Shown: in pieces, positions 25,302 to 31,673 of the stretch
How positions within the stretch are numbered: position 1 is the first letter of the stretch
How the letters are laid out: every line of letters begins with the position of its first letter
Source of the DNA: a virus
Virus record (IMG/VR): IMGVR_UViG_3300027973_000003
Location: 1 to 64,000 of that record
Direction: 5' to 3' (one strand)
Length of the DNA stretch: 64,000 nucleotides
The notes under the pieces: model-generated
Seen by the model: only the letters and a program-made list of their open reading frames with translations
Told to the model about the DNA's origin: nothing
Database searches by the model: none
Translations under genes and position numbers: made by a program

Positions 25302-25412
25302 GTGCCCATTCGGTTCGCACCGCGTGGGTTTTTTGTTTCCGCCTAGCAGAATAATGATAGTTCCAAGAAACGATAGGGCGAAACGAGGGAATTTCCTTTG
25401 TTAGAGGCAAAA

Positions 25413-25425
25413 CTAACATTGTTAG
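25413..25425. repeat. CTAACAWTGTTAG operator, copy 4
   Basis: Exact copy in the non-coding control region, preceded 15 bp upstream by a TGTTAG half-site. Confidence 0.85.
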
Positions 25426-25760
25426 AAACTGGGCTACAAAACTCTAACAATAGAAGCCTTTATAATCAAGGACTTACAAGCATTGTTAGAAAGTGAAAAA
25501 GGACTCTAACAATATAAAAAGCCTTTAGAATCAAGGACTTACAAGCGTTTTTGGGGGTATTGTTAGAAAATGGAGAAAAACTAGGGAACGGAATCTGAAA
25601 AGAGCCTTTCACGCAGTGCAAACTTCCAGCACTAAAGCAAAAAGTTCTGCAAGCCTCTCTCTATCTCTATTTTCTCTAACTTTATAACAATATATCTTTT
25701 TCTAACACCAAAGCCTTTTACTTATTGGATTTTACATTGTTAGAATTTCTTTTTATTTTT

Positions 25761-25810
25761 CTAACAATACCCTGTTTTTTCTAACATTACCCCACTTTTT
25801 CTAACATTGC
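25761..25810. repeat. Iteron-like 20-bp direct repeats
   Basis: CTAACAATAC, CTAACATTAC and CTAACATTGC begin at 25761, 25781 and 25801. Each is preceded by TTTTT or ATTTTT. The spacing is exactly 20 bp, near two helical turns, so bound protein would line one DNA face. Confidence 0.75.
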
Positions 25811-25826
25811 TCACTCAACCCAAAAC

Positions 25827-25855
25827 TTGCAATAGGTCTAACAATGTGATACAAT
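25827..25855 (+). promoter_or_regulatory. Early promoter P2 with operator in the spacer
   Basis: TTGCAA (25827-25832), 17-bp spacer, TACAAT (25850-25855). The spacer contains CTAACAATGT (25838-25847), the first ten bases of the operator, so a bound protein would compete with RNA polymerase. It drives the small-gene operon starting at 25939. Confidence 0.8.
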
Positions 25856-25906
25856 ATAGGTATGAGTGGGAATATGTTTCTTATCGTTTACATTTATCAG
25901 CCGTTC

Positions 25907-25919
25907 CTAACAATGTTAG
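25907..25919. repeat. CTAACAWTGTTAG operator, copy 5
   Basis: Exact copy in the leader between promoter P2 and the AAGGAG of the 32-aa membrane peptide. Confidence 0.85.
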
Positions 25920-25938
25920 TTTTTACAAGGAGAAGTAT

Positions 25939-26037
25939 ATGAATCGTTTTATCGCCATCGTTGCCTTAGTAGTTGCACCACTTTATTTCGTGATGCATTT
26001 TGTATTGTTTCTATTAGCTAACACAGGAGTCAAATAA
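25939..26037 (+). CDS. 32-residue membrane peptide
   Basis: ATG at 25939 follows AAGGAG by six bases; the longer in-frame version would begin upstream of the promoter. The peptide (MNRFIAIVALVVAPLYFVMH onward) is almost wholly one transmembrane helix. It is the first product of the P2 operon. Small early membrane peptides in phages often alter the host envelope or block superinfection; that is inference here. Confidence 0.7.
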   Translation: MNRFIAIVALVVAPLYFVMHFVLFLLANTGVK

Positions 26038-26342
26038 TGGGCAAACTAAAACAGTCAATCATTGCAGAGCAAGAGAAGCGCCAGTTCGTATTCGACTTTG
26101 ACGATGAGCCACAGACCATGCAACGCAAACTTACTACTACTCAAATGGTGGCAAGTAACTGGGTTCGTTACTACCATGTCAATAAACTTAAACCGAACAC
26201 AGAGAAGTATAAGCAAGCGCAACATGCATACCTTTGTGGTATTGGCTTGATGCTAGGTGAGCAGATGCCAACGCTATTGTCTTTGTGTTTATCGAGTGGC
26301 AGAGATATTGCAAGTGTAATCGAACGAACACAACCAAGATAA
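26037..26342 (+). CDS. Hypothetical early protein
   Basis: 101 aa, starting at an ATG that overlaps the previous stop (TAATG). Mixed charge, with ASNWVRYYHVNKLKPNTEKY and a helical centre. No recognised domain. Coupled to the membrane peptide before it. Confidence 0.65.
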   Translation: MGKLKQSIIAEQEKRQFVFDFDDEPQTMQRKLTTTQMVASNWVRYYHVNKLKPNTEKYKQAQHAYLCGIGLMLGEQMPTLLSLCLSSGRDIASVIERTQPR

Positions 26343-26357
26343 TTTTGACAGGAGAAT

Positions 26358-26370
26358 CTAACAATGTTAT
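26358..26370. repeat. Operator variant over a start codon
   Basis: CTAACAATGTTAT differs from the consensus in the last base. It contains the ATG (26364-26366) of the zinc-ribbon gene, so it may also control translation as an RNA hairpin. Confidence 0.7.
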
Positions 26371-26570
26371 ACGGAATTGATTGTGATTGCGGTATGGAGA
26401 TTGATGCAAGGAGAGTGGCTATTGGCTACTTTGTATGCCTAGATTGTGGTGACAAGCAAGCTAAGGCTAAGAAGTTTGTAGTCCAAATACCTTACGGCAA
26501 AGGCGCATACCAGTATATTCACAACCCGATGGAAGATTTGAAATACACCAACCCAAAGAGGACAACATGA
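26364..26570 (+). CDS. Small zinc-ribbon protein
   Basis: 68 aa (MLYGIDCDCGMEIDARRVAI). CDCG near the start and CLDCG (about residues 28-32) form two CxC/CxxC knuckles able to bind zinc. The rest is a short basic tail. The start codon lies in an operator copy. Probably a nucleic-acid or protein adaptor; partner unknown. Confidence 0.65.
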   Translation: MLYGIDCDCGMEIDARRVAIGYFVCLDCGDKQAKAKKFVVQIPYGKGAYQYIHNPMEDLKYTNPKRTT

Positions 26571-26656
26571 ACTACTCAGAGTATTTAAAAGCTAAGTATG
26601 GCTCAGACAAGTTTGCTGATGTGTTACGCAAATGCATAGAGGAGAGGAAGAAATGA
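26567..26656 (+). CDS. 29-residue early peptide
   Basis: Starts at an ATG overlapping the previous stop (ATGA) and ends overlapping the next start in the same way. The product (MNYSEYLKAKYGSDKFADVL onward) is a charged helix. The two coupled junctions are the main support. Confidence 0.5.
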   Translation: MNYSEYLKAKYGSDKFADVLRKCIEERKK

Positions 26657-26922
26657 AAGTAAAGGACAAAGACTATTACGAGTTATGCGACATGGTATTT
26701 AGTCTAGGTGCAGAGCAACGCAAGAAAGTTCTAACATTGTTAGACGACATGCAAGACCCAAAAGACCGAGGAACAATCTTTGACCACGCATTGACCAAAG
26801 CCTATGAGTATGCAGAGAGTGGGCGAAACGACAAGCTAGCCAAAGAGGGCATTGCATGCGATGCATACCGAGATGGATTTTTAGATGGAGTGGCTTACAG
26901 AATGGGTGGGTTCAATGCATAA
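26653..26922 (+). CDS. Hypothetical early protein
   Basis: The ATG at 26653 follows GGAGAGGAAG and overlaps the 29-aa gene; an ATG 21 bases earlier is less well placed. 89 aa, starting MKVKDKDYYELCDMVFSLGA, acidic and helical with AYRDGFLDGVAYRMG near the end. An exact operator (26731-26743) lies within it and encodes LTLLD. Function unknown. Confidence 0.6.
   Translation: MKVKDKDYYELCDMVFSLGAEQRKKVLTLLDDMQDPKDRGTIFDHALTKAYEYAESGRNDKLAKEGIACDAYRDGFLDGVAYRMGGFNA
26731..26743. repeat. CTAACAWTGTTAG operator, copy 6 (in gene)
   Basis: Exact copy inside the gene 26653-26922, read as CTA ACA TTG TTA G. Confidence 0.85.
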
Positions 26923-27103
26923 GTATAAGTATTACAAAGGGCAACGCATTAGTGAGTTGCTTACGCAGATAGATGAGTTGAGTAGGGCATTGGAAGATAA
27001 CAATGATGCCTATAAAAACGAGACGCAAGCATTAAGAGCAATGGAAGCAATGGCTACGCTAGCAATAGCAAAGGCAAAACTAACCGCACTACAAGGAGAA
27101 TGA
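26915..27103 (+). CDS. Small helical early protein
   Basis: 62 aa from ATG 26915 (MHKYKYYKGQRISELLTQID). Mostly coiled helix (ELSRALEDNNDAYKNETQAL) with an Ala-rich end. It overlaps the previous gene by eight bases. Function unknown. Confidence 0.6.
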   Translation: MHKYKYYKGQRISELLTQIDELSRALEDNNDAYKNETQALRAMEAMATLAIAKAKLTALQGE

Positions 27104-27104
27104 C

Positions 27105-27287
27105 ATGATTAAAAGTCTTGACGATATTTTGTTGGATGCAGAAGATGCGTTCTATGAGTTTGATGATGAGCAAGGCAATATCTTTGACGATGATGACCGC
27201 ATGCTATTCATCGAGGGATACAACCAAGGAGTTGAAGCATTTCGCAAGCAAGCCCTAACATTGTTATACAACATGAGGAGTGAGTGA
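27105..27287 (+). CDS. Small acidic early protein
   Basis: 60 aa, with a very acidic N-terminal half (LDAEDAFYEFDDEQGNIFDD) and a helical C-terminus. An AAGGAG precedes the ATG. Acidic early phage proteins can mimic DNA, but nothing here proves it. An operator variant (27255-27267) lies in the 3' part. Confidence 0.55.
   Translation: MIKSLDDILLDAEDAFYEFDDEQGNIFDDDDRMLFIEGYNQGVEAFRKQALTLLYNMRSE
27255..27267. repeat. Operator variant in gene
   Basis: CTAACATTGTTAT, last base different. It lies 524 bp after copy 6 and 525 bp before the next exact copy. Confidence 0.7.
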
Positions 27288-27288
27288 G

Positions 27289-27783
27289 ATGGGATACCGA
27301 AGCACGATAGCGTTTTGCTTATCAGTCAATGAGGAGAACAGGGAGAATGGGGATGGCACTCATTCTCTTTACTTTGATAGGGCTAAGTTCAAAGAGATGG
27401 TCGGGTTCATGAAACTAACTAAGTTCTATGAGATTGCGACAGACTCAGAGTATGACTTGCTTAGTAAGGAAAGCCCGCACCTTGGATGGGCAGAGGGCAA
27501 GATTGTTTTCTATGCAGAAGATTGGAAGTGGTATTCCGACTATCCATTGGTGGTGGCATTTAACGATATGTGGAATTCGATGCAAGACATAGAGGGTATA
27601 AGCGGATACTTCTTGCGAGTAGGCGAGGGTGATGGCAACCAGTTGGATATAGACGAGGAAGAATTCGGAGATGACCCTGACTACCAACACTTTAGCCCCC
27701 ATGCATCTATGTATTTTAGTGGCGAAGGATTTTTAGGAGAGCAAGATACGAACGAAGAAGCGAAGGAACAGGTGACTACCTAA
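27289..27783 (+). CDS. Hypothetical early protein, acidic
   Basis: 164 aa from ATG 27289, placed eight bases after GAGGAG (a GTG nine bases earlier is an alternative). It starts MGYRSTIAFCLSVNEENREN and contains WKWYSDYPLVVAFNDMWNSM and a long acidic tail. It resembles small phage proteins predicted to adopt an alpha/beta fold, but I do not recognise the family. Its stop overlaps an exact operator. Confidence 0.6.
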   Translation: MGYRSTIAFCLSVNEENRENGDGTHSLYFDRAKFKEMVGFMKLTKFYEIATDSEYDLLSKESPHLGWAEGKIVFYAEDWKWYSDYPLVVAFNDMWNSMQDIEGISGYFLRVGEGDGNQLDIDEEEFGDDPDYQHFSPHASMYFSGEGFLGEQDTNEEAKEQVTT

Positions 27784-27792
27784 CATTGTTAG
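27780..27792. repeat. CTAACAWTGTTAG operator, copy 7
   Basis: Exact and extended palindrome (CCTAACATTGTTAGG, 27779-27793) at the stop codon of the preceding gene and 70 bp before the next start. Confidence 0.85.
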
Positions 27793-27860
27793 GAATATTA
27801 GCGTATGTGTATGGTAGTTACAAATAGTAGCGTAGGCATATAACAATTAAGGAGTTATAA

Positions 27861-28796
27861 ATGTTTGGATATAGTAGAAACTCAGGCATCAGTTGGATGC
27901 GTGATTATGGGGATGCGTTCCATAAGTATCAGTCCACTACCGATATCAGAGGTAGGGTAAAAGAACCTAAGCGCCCGCTTGGTCAGCGCAAGAGTGTCGA
28001 TATGTATTCCATCAGACTCAAAGACGATGGCTCGATGGGTGTTGAGTGTGTGCTTTATCAGACCCCAGTTGTTACATTCTACCCAACAGGGCTAGTTGAA
28101 TTGCGTAGTGATGGGTGGGCAAGTGCATCTACCGCTAGCTTTATCAATGAGGTTACAAACTACTCGGCTCGTATATTTAACGGCTCACTATGTGTAAGCG
28201 TAGCTGGTATAGAAAGTAGGATAGATGAAGGTGTCTTAAAGATAGAGGGTAATCGCATCCTTAATCTAGTTGCGGATAAGACCCATTCAGTTATCAGAAG
28301 CGAAGCTAACAAAGTTAGAAAACAGTATGCCGAGTTCCTTAAGTATGGTTGTGCATTGGTGCGCCTCAAAGCTGAGGGCTTTCTTCTAGCAGAGTATGAA
28401 GAAACCTTTGGCAGAACTAGCAATGGTTCGTTTGTTGGTTTGCCCGAGGGTATAAGCAAATCATACAGGACTAACTTTATTGATGATGTGCATGCGTTCT
28501 TTGCATTGGCTAAGGAAAGCGGGGCGGATAAGCATGTTGCTCATTACAAAGCAGTCTTAGCTATGGCTTGGGCATTCGGCTCTAATACTTATAGTGGAAG
28601 CTATACCGCAACAGGCACTCATATAAACGAGGCTAGCTTTAAGAGAGCATTCGATAACTTAGTGCTTGGCTATCACAGAGATGAGGTATTTGTGGAGAGG
28701 GTAAGAGAAGAAGGACAAGTAAAGAAAGACCCCTATGGCAAATACTATGAGAGTGGATGGGGAAGATTCCATTCTAACAATGTTAGTCAAACCTAA
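27861..28796 (+). CDS. Conserved hypothetical phage protein
   Basis: 311 aa. The segment TPVVTFYPTGLVELRSDGWA with ASTASFINEVTN recalls a phage/cyanobacterial domain of the form 'VV.f.pdG...L.sgGW.t..T...iN'. The C-terminal half is helical (HVAHYKAVLAMAWAFGSNTY). A GGAG site precedes the ATG. Two array sites lie inside: a one-mismatch copy at 28306 and an exact copy at 28774. Function unknown. Confidence 0.65.
   Translation: MFGYSRNSGISWMRDYGDAFHKYQSTTDIRGRVKEPKRPLGQRKSVDMYSIRLKDDGSMGVECVLYQTPVVTFYPTGLVELRSDGWASASTASFINEVTNYSARIFNGSLCVSVAGIESRIDEGVLKIEGNRILNLVADKTHSVIRSEANKVRKQYAEFLKYGCALVRLKAEGFLLAEYEETFGRTSNGSFVGLPEGISKSYRTNFIDDVHAFFALAKESGADKHVAHYKAVLAMAWAFGSNTYSGSYTATGTHINEASFKRAFDNLVLGYHRDEVFVERVREEGQVKKDPYGKYYESGWGRFHSNNVSQT
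28306..28318. repeat. Operator variant in gene
   Basis: CTAACAAAGTTAG, one base different from consensus, 526 bp after copy 7. Confidence 0.6.
28774..28786. repeat. CTAACAWTGTTAG operator, copy 8 (in gene)
   Basis: Exact copy near the 3' end of the 311-aa gene, read in a different frame (T-CTA-AC..., giving S-N-N-V) from copies 6, 12 and 13, and 14 bp upstream of promoter P3. Confidence 0.85.
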
Positions 28797-28800
28797 GAAC

Positions 28801-28829
28801 TTGCATTGGGATACTAATTGTGTTACAAT
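28801..28829 (+). promoter_or_regulatory. Early promoter P3
   Basis: TTGCAT (28801-28806), 17-bp spacer, TACAAT (28824-28829), followed by ATATATGTATAGTGGGAAT, nearly the same as after P2. Operators lie 14 bp upstream (28774) and 44 bp downstream (28873). It drives the MoxR operon. Confidence 0.8.
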
Positions 28830-28872
28830 ATATGTATAGTGGGAATTTATTACATCATAAGTGGTGAATTTC

Positions 28873-28885
28873 CTAACATTGTTAG
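28873..28885. repeat. CTAACAWTGTTAG operator, copy 9
   Basis: Exact extended palindrome (CCTAACATTGTTAGG) in the P3 leader. Confidence 0.85.
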
Positions 28886-28958
28886 GTGTAGTGTAGTAAC
28901 AGTAGTATGTTTATAGGCAGCCGTAGTAATCATCAATCAATTAAAACGAGGAATCAAA

Positions 28959-30026
28959 ATGGCAGAAATCAATTTCGGTAAGACTGTATCAATCGCACAG
29001 GCTTGCAACATCATTCTTTCAACACCAATGAACCGCTACTTCTTAAGAGGTGAGCCAGGGATAGGCAAATCATCTATCCTTAAGACGCTATCCGCAAGCC
29101 TACCTGACCATGAGGTGTCATACATTGATGTGCCGAACATGGACTTGGGTGATATCGCTATGCCCGTTATCGACAGAGAAACAAAGACTACTGCCTATTA
29201 CCCTAACAGTAGATTCAAGATTCATCTTGGCAAGCCAGTCATAACAATGTTAGATGAGTATACGAAAGGCGCAGACCCTATTAAGAACATGCTCCACCCG
29301 ATGCTCGAGGTAGCTAACCCACGACTAGGTGATATCTCATTACTGCCTGAGTCTATTACTTTCTTGACAGGCAATCTATCTAGTGATGGTGTAGGCGACT
29401 CCCTGAAGGCGCATAGTATGAATCGTATTATTCCGCTACATGTAAGAAAGCCTGATGCAGATGAGTGGATTGGTTGGGCTATCAATAACGACATAGCACC
29501 TGAGGTTATCGCATGGGTTAAACAGTTCCCGCATGCAATGGCTAGCTATCTTGATGGCTCACAGTCAGACAATCCGTATATCTTTAATCCAAAGAAAGTG
29601 CAGTCAGCATTCGTATCGCCTCGTTCATTGGAGAGGGTATCTAACATTGTTAAGGTCAGGTCACAGTTAGATGCCGATAGCTTGATATGTGCAATGAGTG
29701 GTGCGGTGGGCGAATCAGCTAGTAGGGATATGCAAGCATACATAGAGTTCTCAGACCAGCTTCCTACATGGGAGTCGGTAGTTGCAGACCCACGACATGC
29801 CAAAGTTCCCGAGGGTGCGGGCGCTTGTGCAATTATTGTATTCGGTGCTATCGCTAAGGTTACTAAGGACACCATCAGTCCGTTCATGCAATACCTTGAA
29901 CGCTTTGAACCCGAGTGGCAAGCATGCTTTGCTATCAACATTGCGAAGTCCCCAAGCAAGCAGTCAGTTGCATTTAGTTCAGCTAAGTTTGCTGATTGGG
30001 TGCAGAAGAATGAAGATTTGTTATGA
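28959..30026 (+). CDS. MoxR-type AAA+ ATPase
   Basis: 355 aa. Walker A is GEPGIGKSS (residues 31-39), Walker B VITMLDE (94-100), sensor 1 lies in ITFLTGN, and an Arg-rich segment (SPRSLERVSNIVKVRSQ) follows. The fold order matches MoxR-like ATPases, which remodel protein complexes together with VWA partners. The VWA partner is encoded two genes downstream. Two operator variants (29241 encoding the Walker B segment, 29641) lie inside. Substrate unknown. Confidence 0.85.
   Translation: MAEINFGKTVSIAQACNIILSTPMNRYFLRGEPGIGKSSILKTLSASLPDHEVSYIDVPNMDLGDIAMPVIDRETKTTAYYPNSRFKIHLGKPVITMLDEYTKGADPIKNMLHPMLEVANPRLGDISLLPESITFLTGNLSSDGVGDSLKAHSMNRIIPLHVRKPDADEWIGWAINNDIAPEVIAWVKQFPHAMASYLDGSQSDNPYIFNPKKVQSAFVSPRSLERVSNIVKVRSQLDADSLICAMSGAVGESASRDMQAYIEFSDQLPTWESVVADPRHAKVPEGAGACAIIVFGAIAKVTKDTISPFMQYLERFEPEWQACFAINIAKSPSKQSVAFSSAKFADWVQKNEDLL
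29241..29253. repeat. Operator variant in gene
   Basis: ATAACAATGTTAG, first base different, inside the Walker B coding segment of the AAA+ gene. Confidence 0.6.
29641..29653. repeat. Operator variant in gene
   Basis: CTAACATTGTTAA, last base different, read in the second frame (S-N-I-V). Confidence 0.6.
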
Positions 30027-30199
30027 CCGAGGAGAAAGTCAAACAACAGGGCAGACCACGCCTTGATAAGGATACTAAGGTTAGCAGAGAAAGGGTAAGG
30101 CAGATACAGAACCATGCCCTAGGTAAGCTACGCAAACTTATGTATGAGCGTGGGTATAAGTTCGAGGATTTTTTTGATGACAAGCAAAAGGGAAACTAA
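30023..30199 (+). CDS. Minimal sigma70 region 4.2-like protein
   Basis: 58 aa, starting at an ATG that overlaps the ATPase stop (ATGA). The segment KVSRERVRQIQNHALGKLRK matches the recognition helix and following helix of sigma70 region 4.2 (RpoD: TRERIRQIEAKALRKLR), and the tail FEDFFDD parallels the RpoD end SFLDD. Regions 2, 3 and 4.1 are absent. It may bind the -35 element or the RNA polymerase beta flap. It ends in the operator that overlaps the next start codon. Confidence 0.75.
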   Translation: MTEEKVKQQGRPRLDKDTKVSRERVRQIQNHALGKLRKLMYERGYKFEDFFDDKQKGN

Positions 30200-30208
30200 C
30201 AATGTTAG
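30196..30208. repeat. CTAACAWTGTTAG operator, copy 10, over stop and start codons
   Basis: Exact copy covering the TAA of the sigma-like gene and the ATG (30202-30204) of the VWA gene. As RNA it could fold with the AUG in the loop region. Confidence 0.85.
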
Positions 30209-31425
30209 ACATAGTAGAAGATAAGCAAGCAGTAAAGGACAAGGAAGAACGCAGACTGAGCAAGATTAAGATTGCCATTATGCGTAACCCTAAATTCGCT
30301 TTGTGGTCAGGCTTGATGACTGTTGGTAAAACTAGAGTAGTAGATAGTATCTTTGTTACCACAGCGAACACGAATGGTCGTGATGAGAATTACAGTCGTG
30401 ATTTCATTAAACGCTTAGACGACAAAGAGTTGGCATTCGTGGTGTTACATGAAACATTGCACAAGGCTTATCGTCATCTGTTTATATGGCGCAAGTTGTG
30501 GGAAGAAAACGCACAGATTGCAAACATGGCATGCGACTATGTAATCAATCTTCAGCTAGTGGACATGGATAAAGACCAACAAATGCTAGCTATGCCTATG
30601 CATGAGGGTAAGGTAGTAGGGCTAGTCGATGAACGCTTTCGTGGCATGAACGCTAAGCAAGTATTCGACATACTCAAAGAGGAAGAACCTGAGGGTGGGT
30701 ATGGCGGTGGCGATGGTGGCTTTGATGAACACGATTGGGAAGGTGCGAAAGAACTAACCGAGGAGCAGAAGAAACAATTAGCCAAAGAAGTAGACCAAGC
30801 GATTCGCCAAGGACTTATTGCCCATGAGAAGTTAGTAGGCAAGGGCGGCGGTGGACTTAATCGTGAACTCGAGGACTTGATGCACCCTGAGGTGGATTGG
30901 AAAGAGGTGCTGAAAGAATTCGTTCGTTCTACTTGTAATGCCAAAGATGCTAGCAGTTGGCGCAGAGTCAATCGTCGCTTCCTCGGTAGTGATATGTATA
31001 TGCCTACTCTAATAGGGGAGAAGGTAGGGCATCTCGTTATCGGTGTAGATACAAGTGGCTCAGTAGGGGGCAAGGAACTATCAGAGTTTCTTTCCGAGGT
31101 GCAAGGCATTGCTGAGGAAGTCCATCCCGAGAAAGTCGATTTGATTTATTGGGATGGGGCGGTGGCTGGTCATGAAGAATACGATGGCAACACAGTTTCT
31201 AACATTGTTAGTTCTACCCAACCAAAAGGCGGTGGTGGCACAGACCCGACTTGCGTGATGCATTACTTGAAAGAGAACGCAATTAGACCTGAGGCAATCA
31301 TCATGCTGACGGATGGATATATCGGTAACTGGGGAGACGAGTGGGATGCGCCAATTCTATGGACTATTGTCAGAAATTCAAAGACTTATGCCCCAGTTGG
31401 TAAAACAATTCATATTAAGGAGTAA
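30202..31425 (+). CDS. Metallopeptidase-like / VWA-domain protein (DUF2201 type)
   Basis: 407 aa. The N-terminal half has HETLHKAYRH (H83, E84, H87), a zincin HExxH-type site. The middle is acidic and Gly-rich (EPEGGYGGGDGGFDEHDW). The C-terminal VWA domain carries the MIDAS motif DTSGS (D283, S285, S287), a later GGGGTDPT threonine and IIMLTDG. It is the usual partner of MoxR ATPases. Whether the peptidase is active is not known; the three ligands are present. Confidence 0.85.
   Translation: MLDIVEDKQAVKDKEERRLSKIKIAIMRNPKFALWSGLMTVGKTRVVDSIFVTTANTNGRDENYSRDFIKRLDDKELAFVVLHETLHKAYRHLFIWRKLWEENAQIANMACDYVINLQLVDMDKDQQMLAMPMHEGKVVGLVDERFRGMNAKQVFDILKEEEPEGGYGGGDGGFDEHDWEGAKELTEEQKKQLAKEVDQAIRQGLIAHEKLVGKGGGGLNRELEDLMHPEVDWKEVLKEFVRSTCNAKDASSWRRVNRRFLGSDMYMPTLIGEKVGHLVIGVDTSGSVGGKELSEFLSEVQGIAEEVHPEKVDLIYWDGAVAGHEEYDGNTVSNIVSSTQPKGGGGTDPTCVMHYLKENAIRPEAIIMLTDGYIGNWGDEWDAPILWTIVRNSKTYAPVGKTIHIKE
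31199..31211. repeat. CTAACAWTGTTAG operator, copy 11 (in gene)
   Basis: Exact copy in the VWA gene, read as TCT AAC ATT GTT AG (S-N-I-V-S). Confidence 0.85.
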
Positions 31426-31429
31426 TCGT

Positions 31430-31672
31430 ATGAGCAAAGTAGTGGTAAGTCTTGGGTGGAATAACGAGTATGTATTAGATGCAGACAAGGCTCTAACATT
31501 GTTAGATTTACTTAAAGATGCAGAGATATACAAGGAGCAATACCAACCGATAGAAAAGGGCGGGACTAGCTACCATATATTTCAGCATGACAAGGATGTA
31601 TGCAACATGCGTGTGCTTAGCAAGAACTTTTATAACCTAGCGAAGTTGGCTGGTAAACCTGAGGAGAAGTGA
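31430..31672 (+). CDS. Hypothetical early protein
   Basis: 80 aa from ATG 31430 behind TAAGGAG; a longer frame overlapping the VWA gene is rejected. It starts MSKVVVSLGWNNEYVLDADK and contains an exact operator (31493-31505) encoding LTLLD. Small alpha/beta protein, function unknown. Confidence 0.65.
   Translation: MSKVVVSLGWNNEYVLDADKALTLLDLLKDAEIYKEQYQPIEKGGTSYHIFQHDKDVCNMRVLSKNFYNLAKLAGKPEEK
31493..31505. repeat. CTAACAWTGTTAG operator, copy 12 (in gene)
   Basis: Exact copy, read as CTA ACA TTG TTA G. Confidence 0.85.
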
Positions 31673-31673
31673 T

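Larger units (their letters stand above)
25302..25826. promoter_or_regulatory. AT-rich non-coding region with composite repeats, possible replication origin
   Basis: About 525 bp without a credible gene. It contains one exact operator (25413-25425). Three split units follow: CTAACA, then AAGCCTTTA-like sequence, then ATTGTTAGAA, at 25441-25491, 25503-25568 and 25701-25745. The first two also share AATCAAGGACTTACAAGC. Three half-site direct repeats spaced exactly 20 bp apart start at 25761, 25781 and 25801 (each TTTTCTAACA). Iteron-like repeats in a pyrimidine- and AT-rich strand suggest an origin or a complex control region. Confidence 0.6.

Noticed and set aside
25441-25810. Repeats that could suggest a CRISPR array
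   Set aside because: Units differ in length, are built of operator half-sites, have no constant spacer length, and no cas operon is present; the Cas4-like gene stands alone.
25807-25938. Longer N-terminus for the first P2 peptide
   Set aside because: It would start upstream of the promoter; the ATG at 25939 has a good Shine-Dalgarno site.
29546-31109. Long antisense open frames (189 and 185 aa) opposite the MoxR and VWA genes
   Set aside because: They lie within genes with clear domains on the plus strand, have Ser/Leu-rich non-protein-like composition and no ribosome-binding sites.
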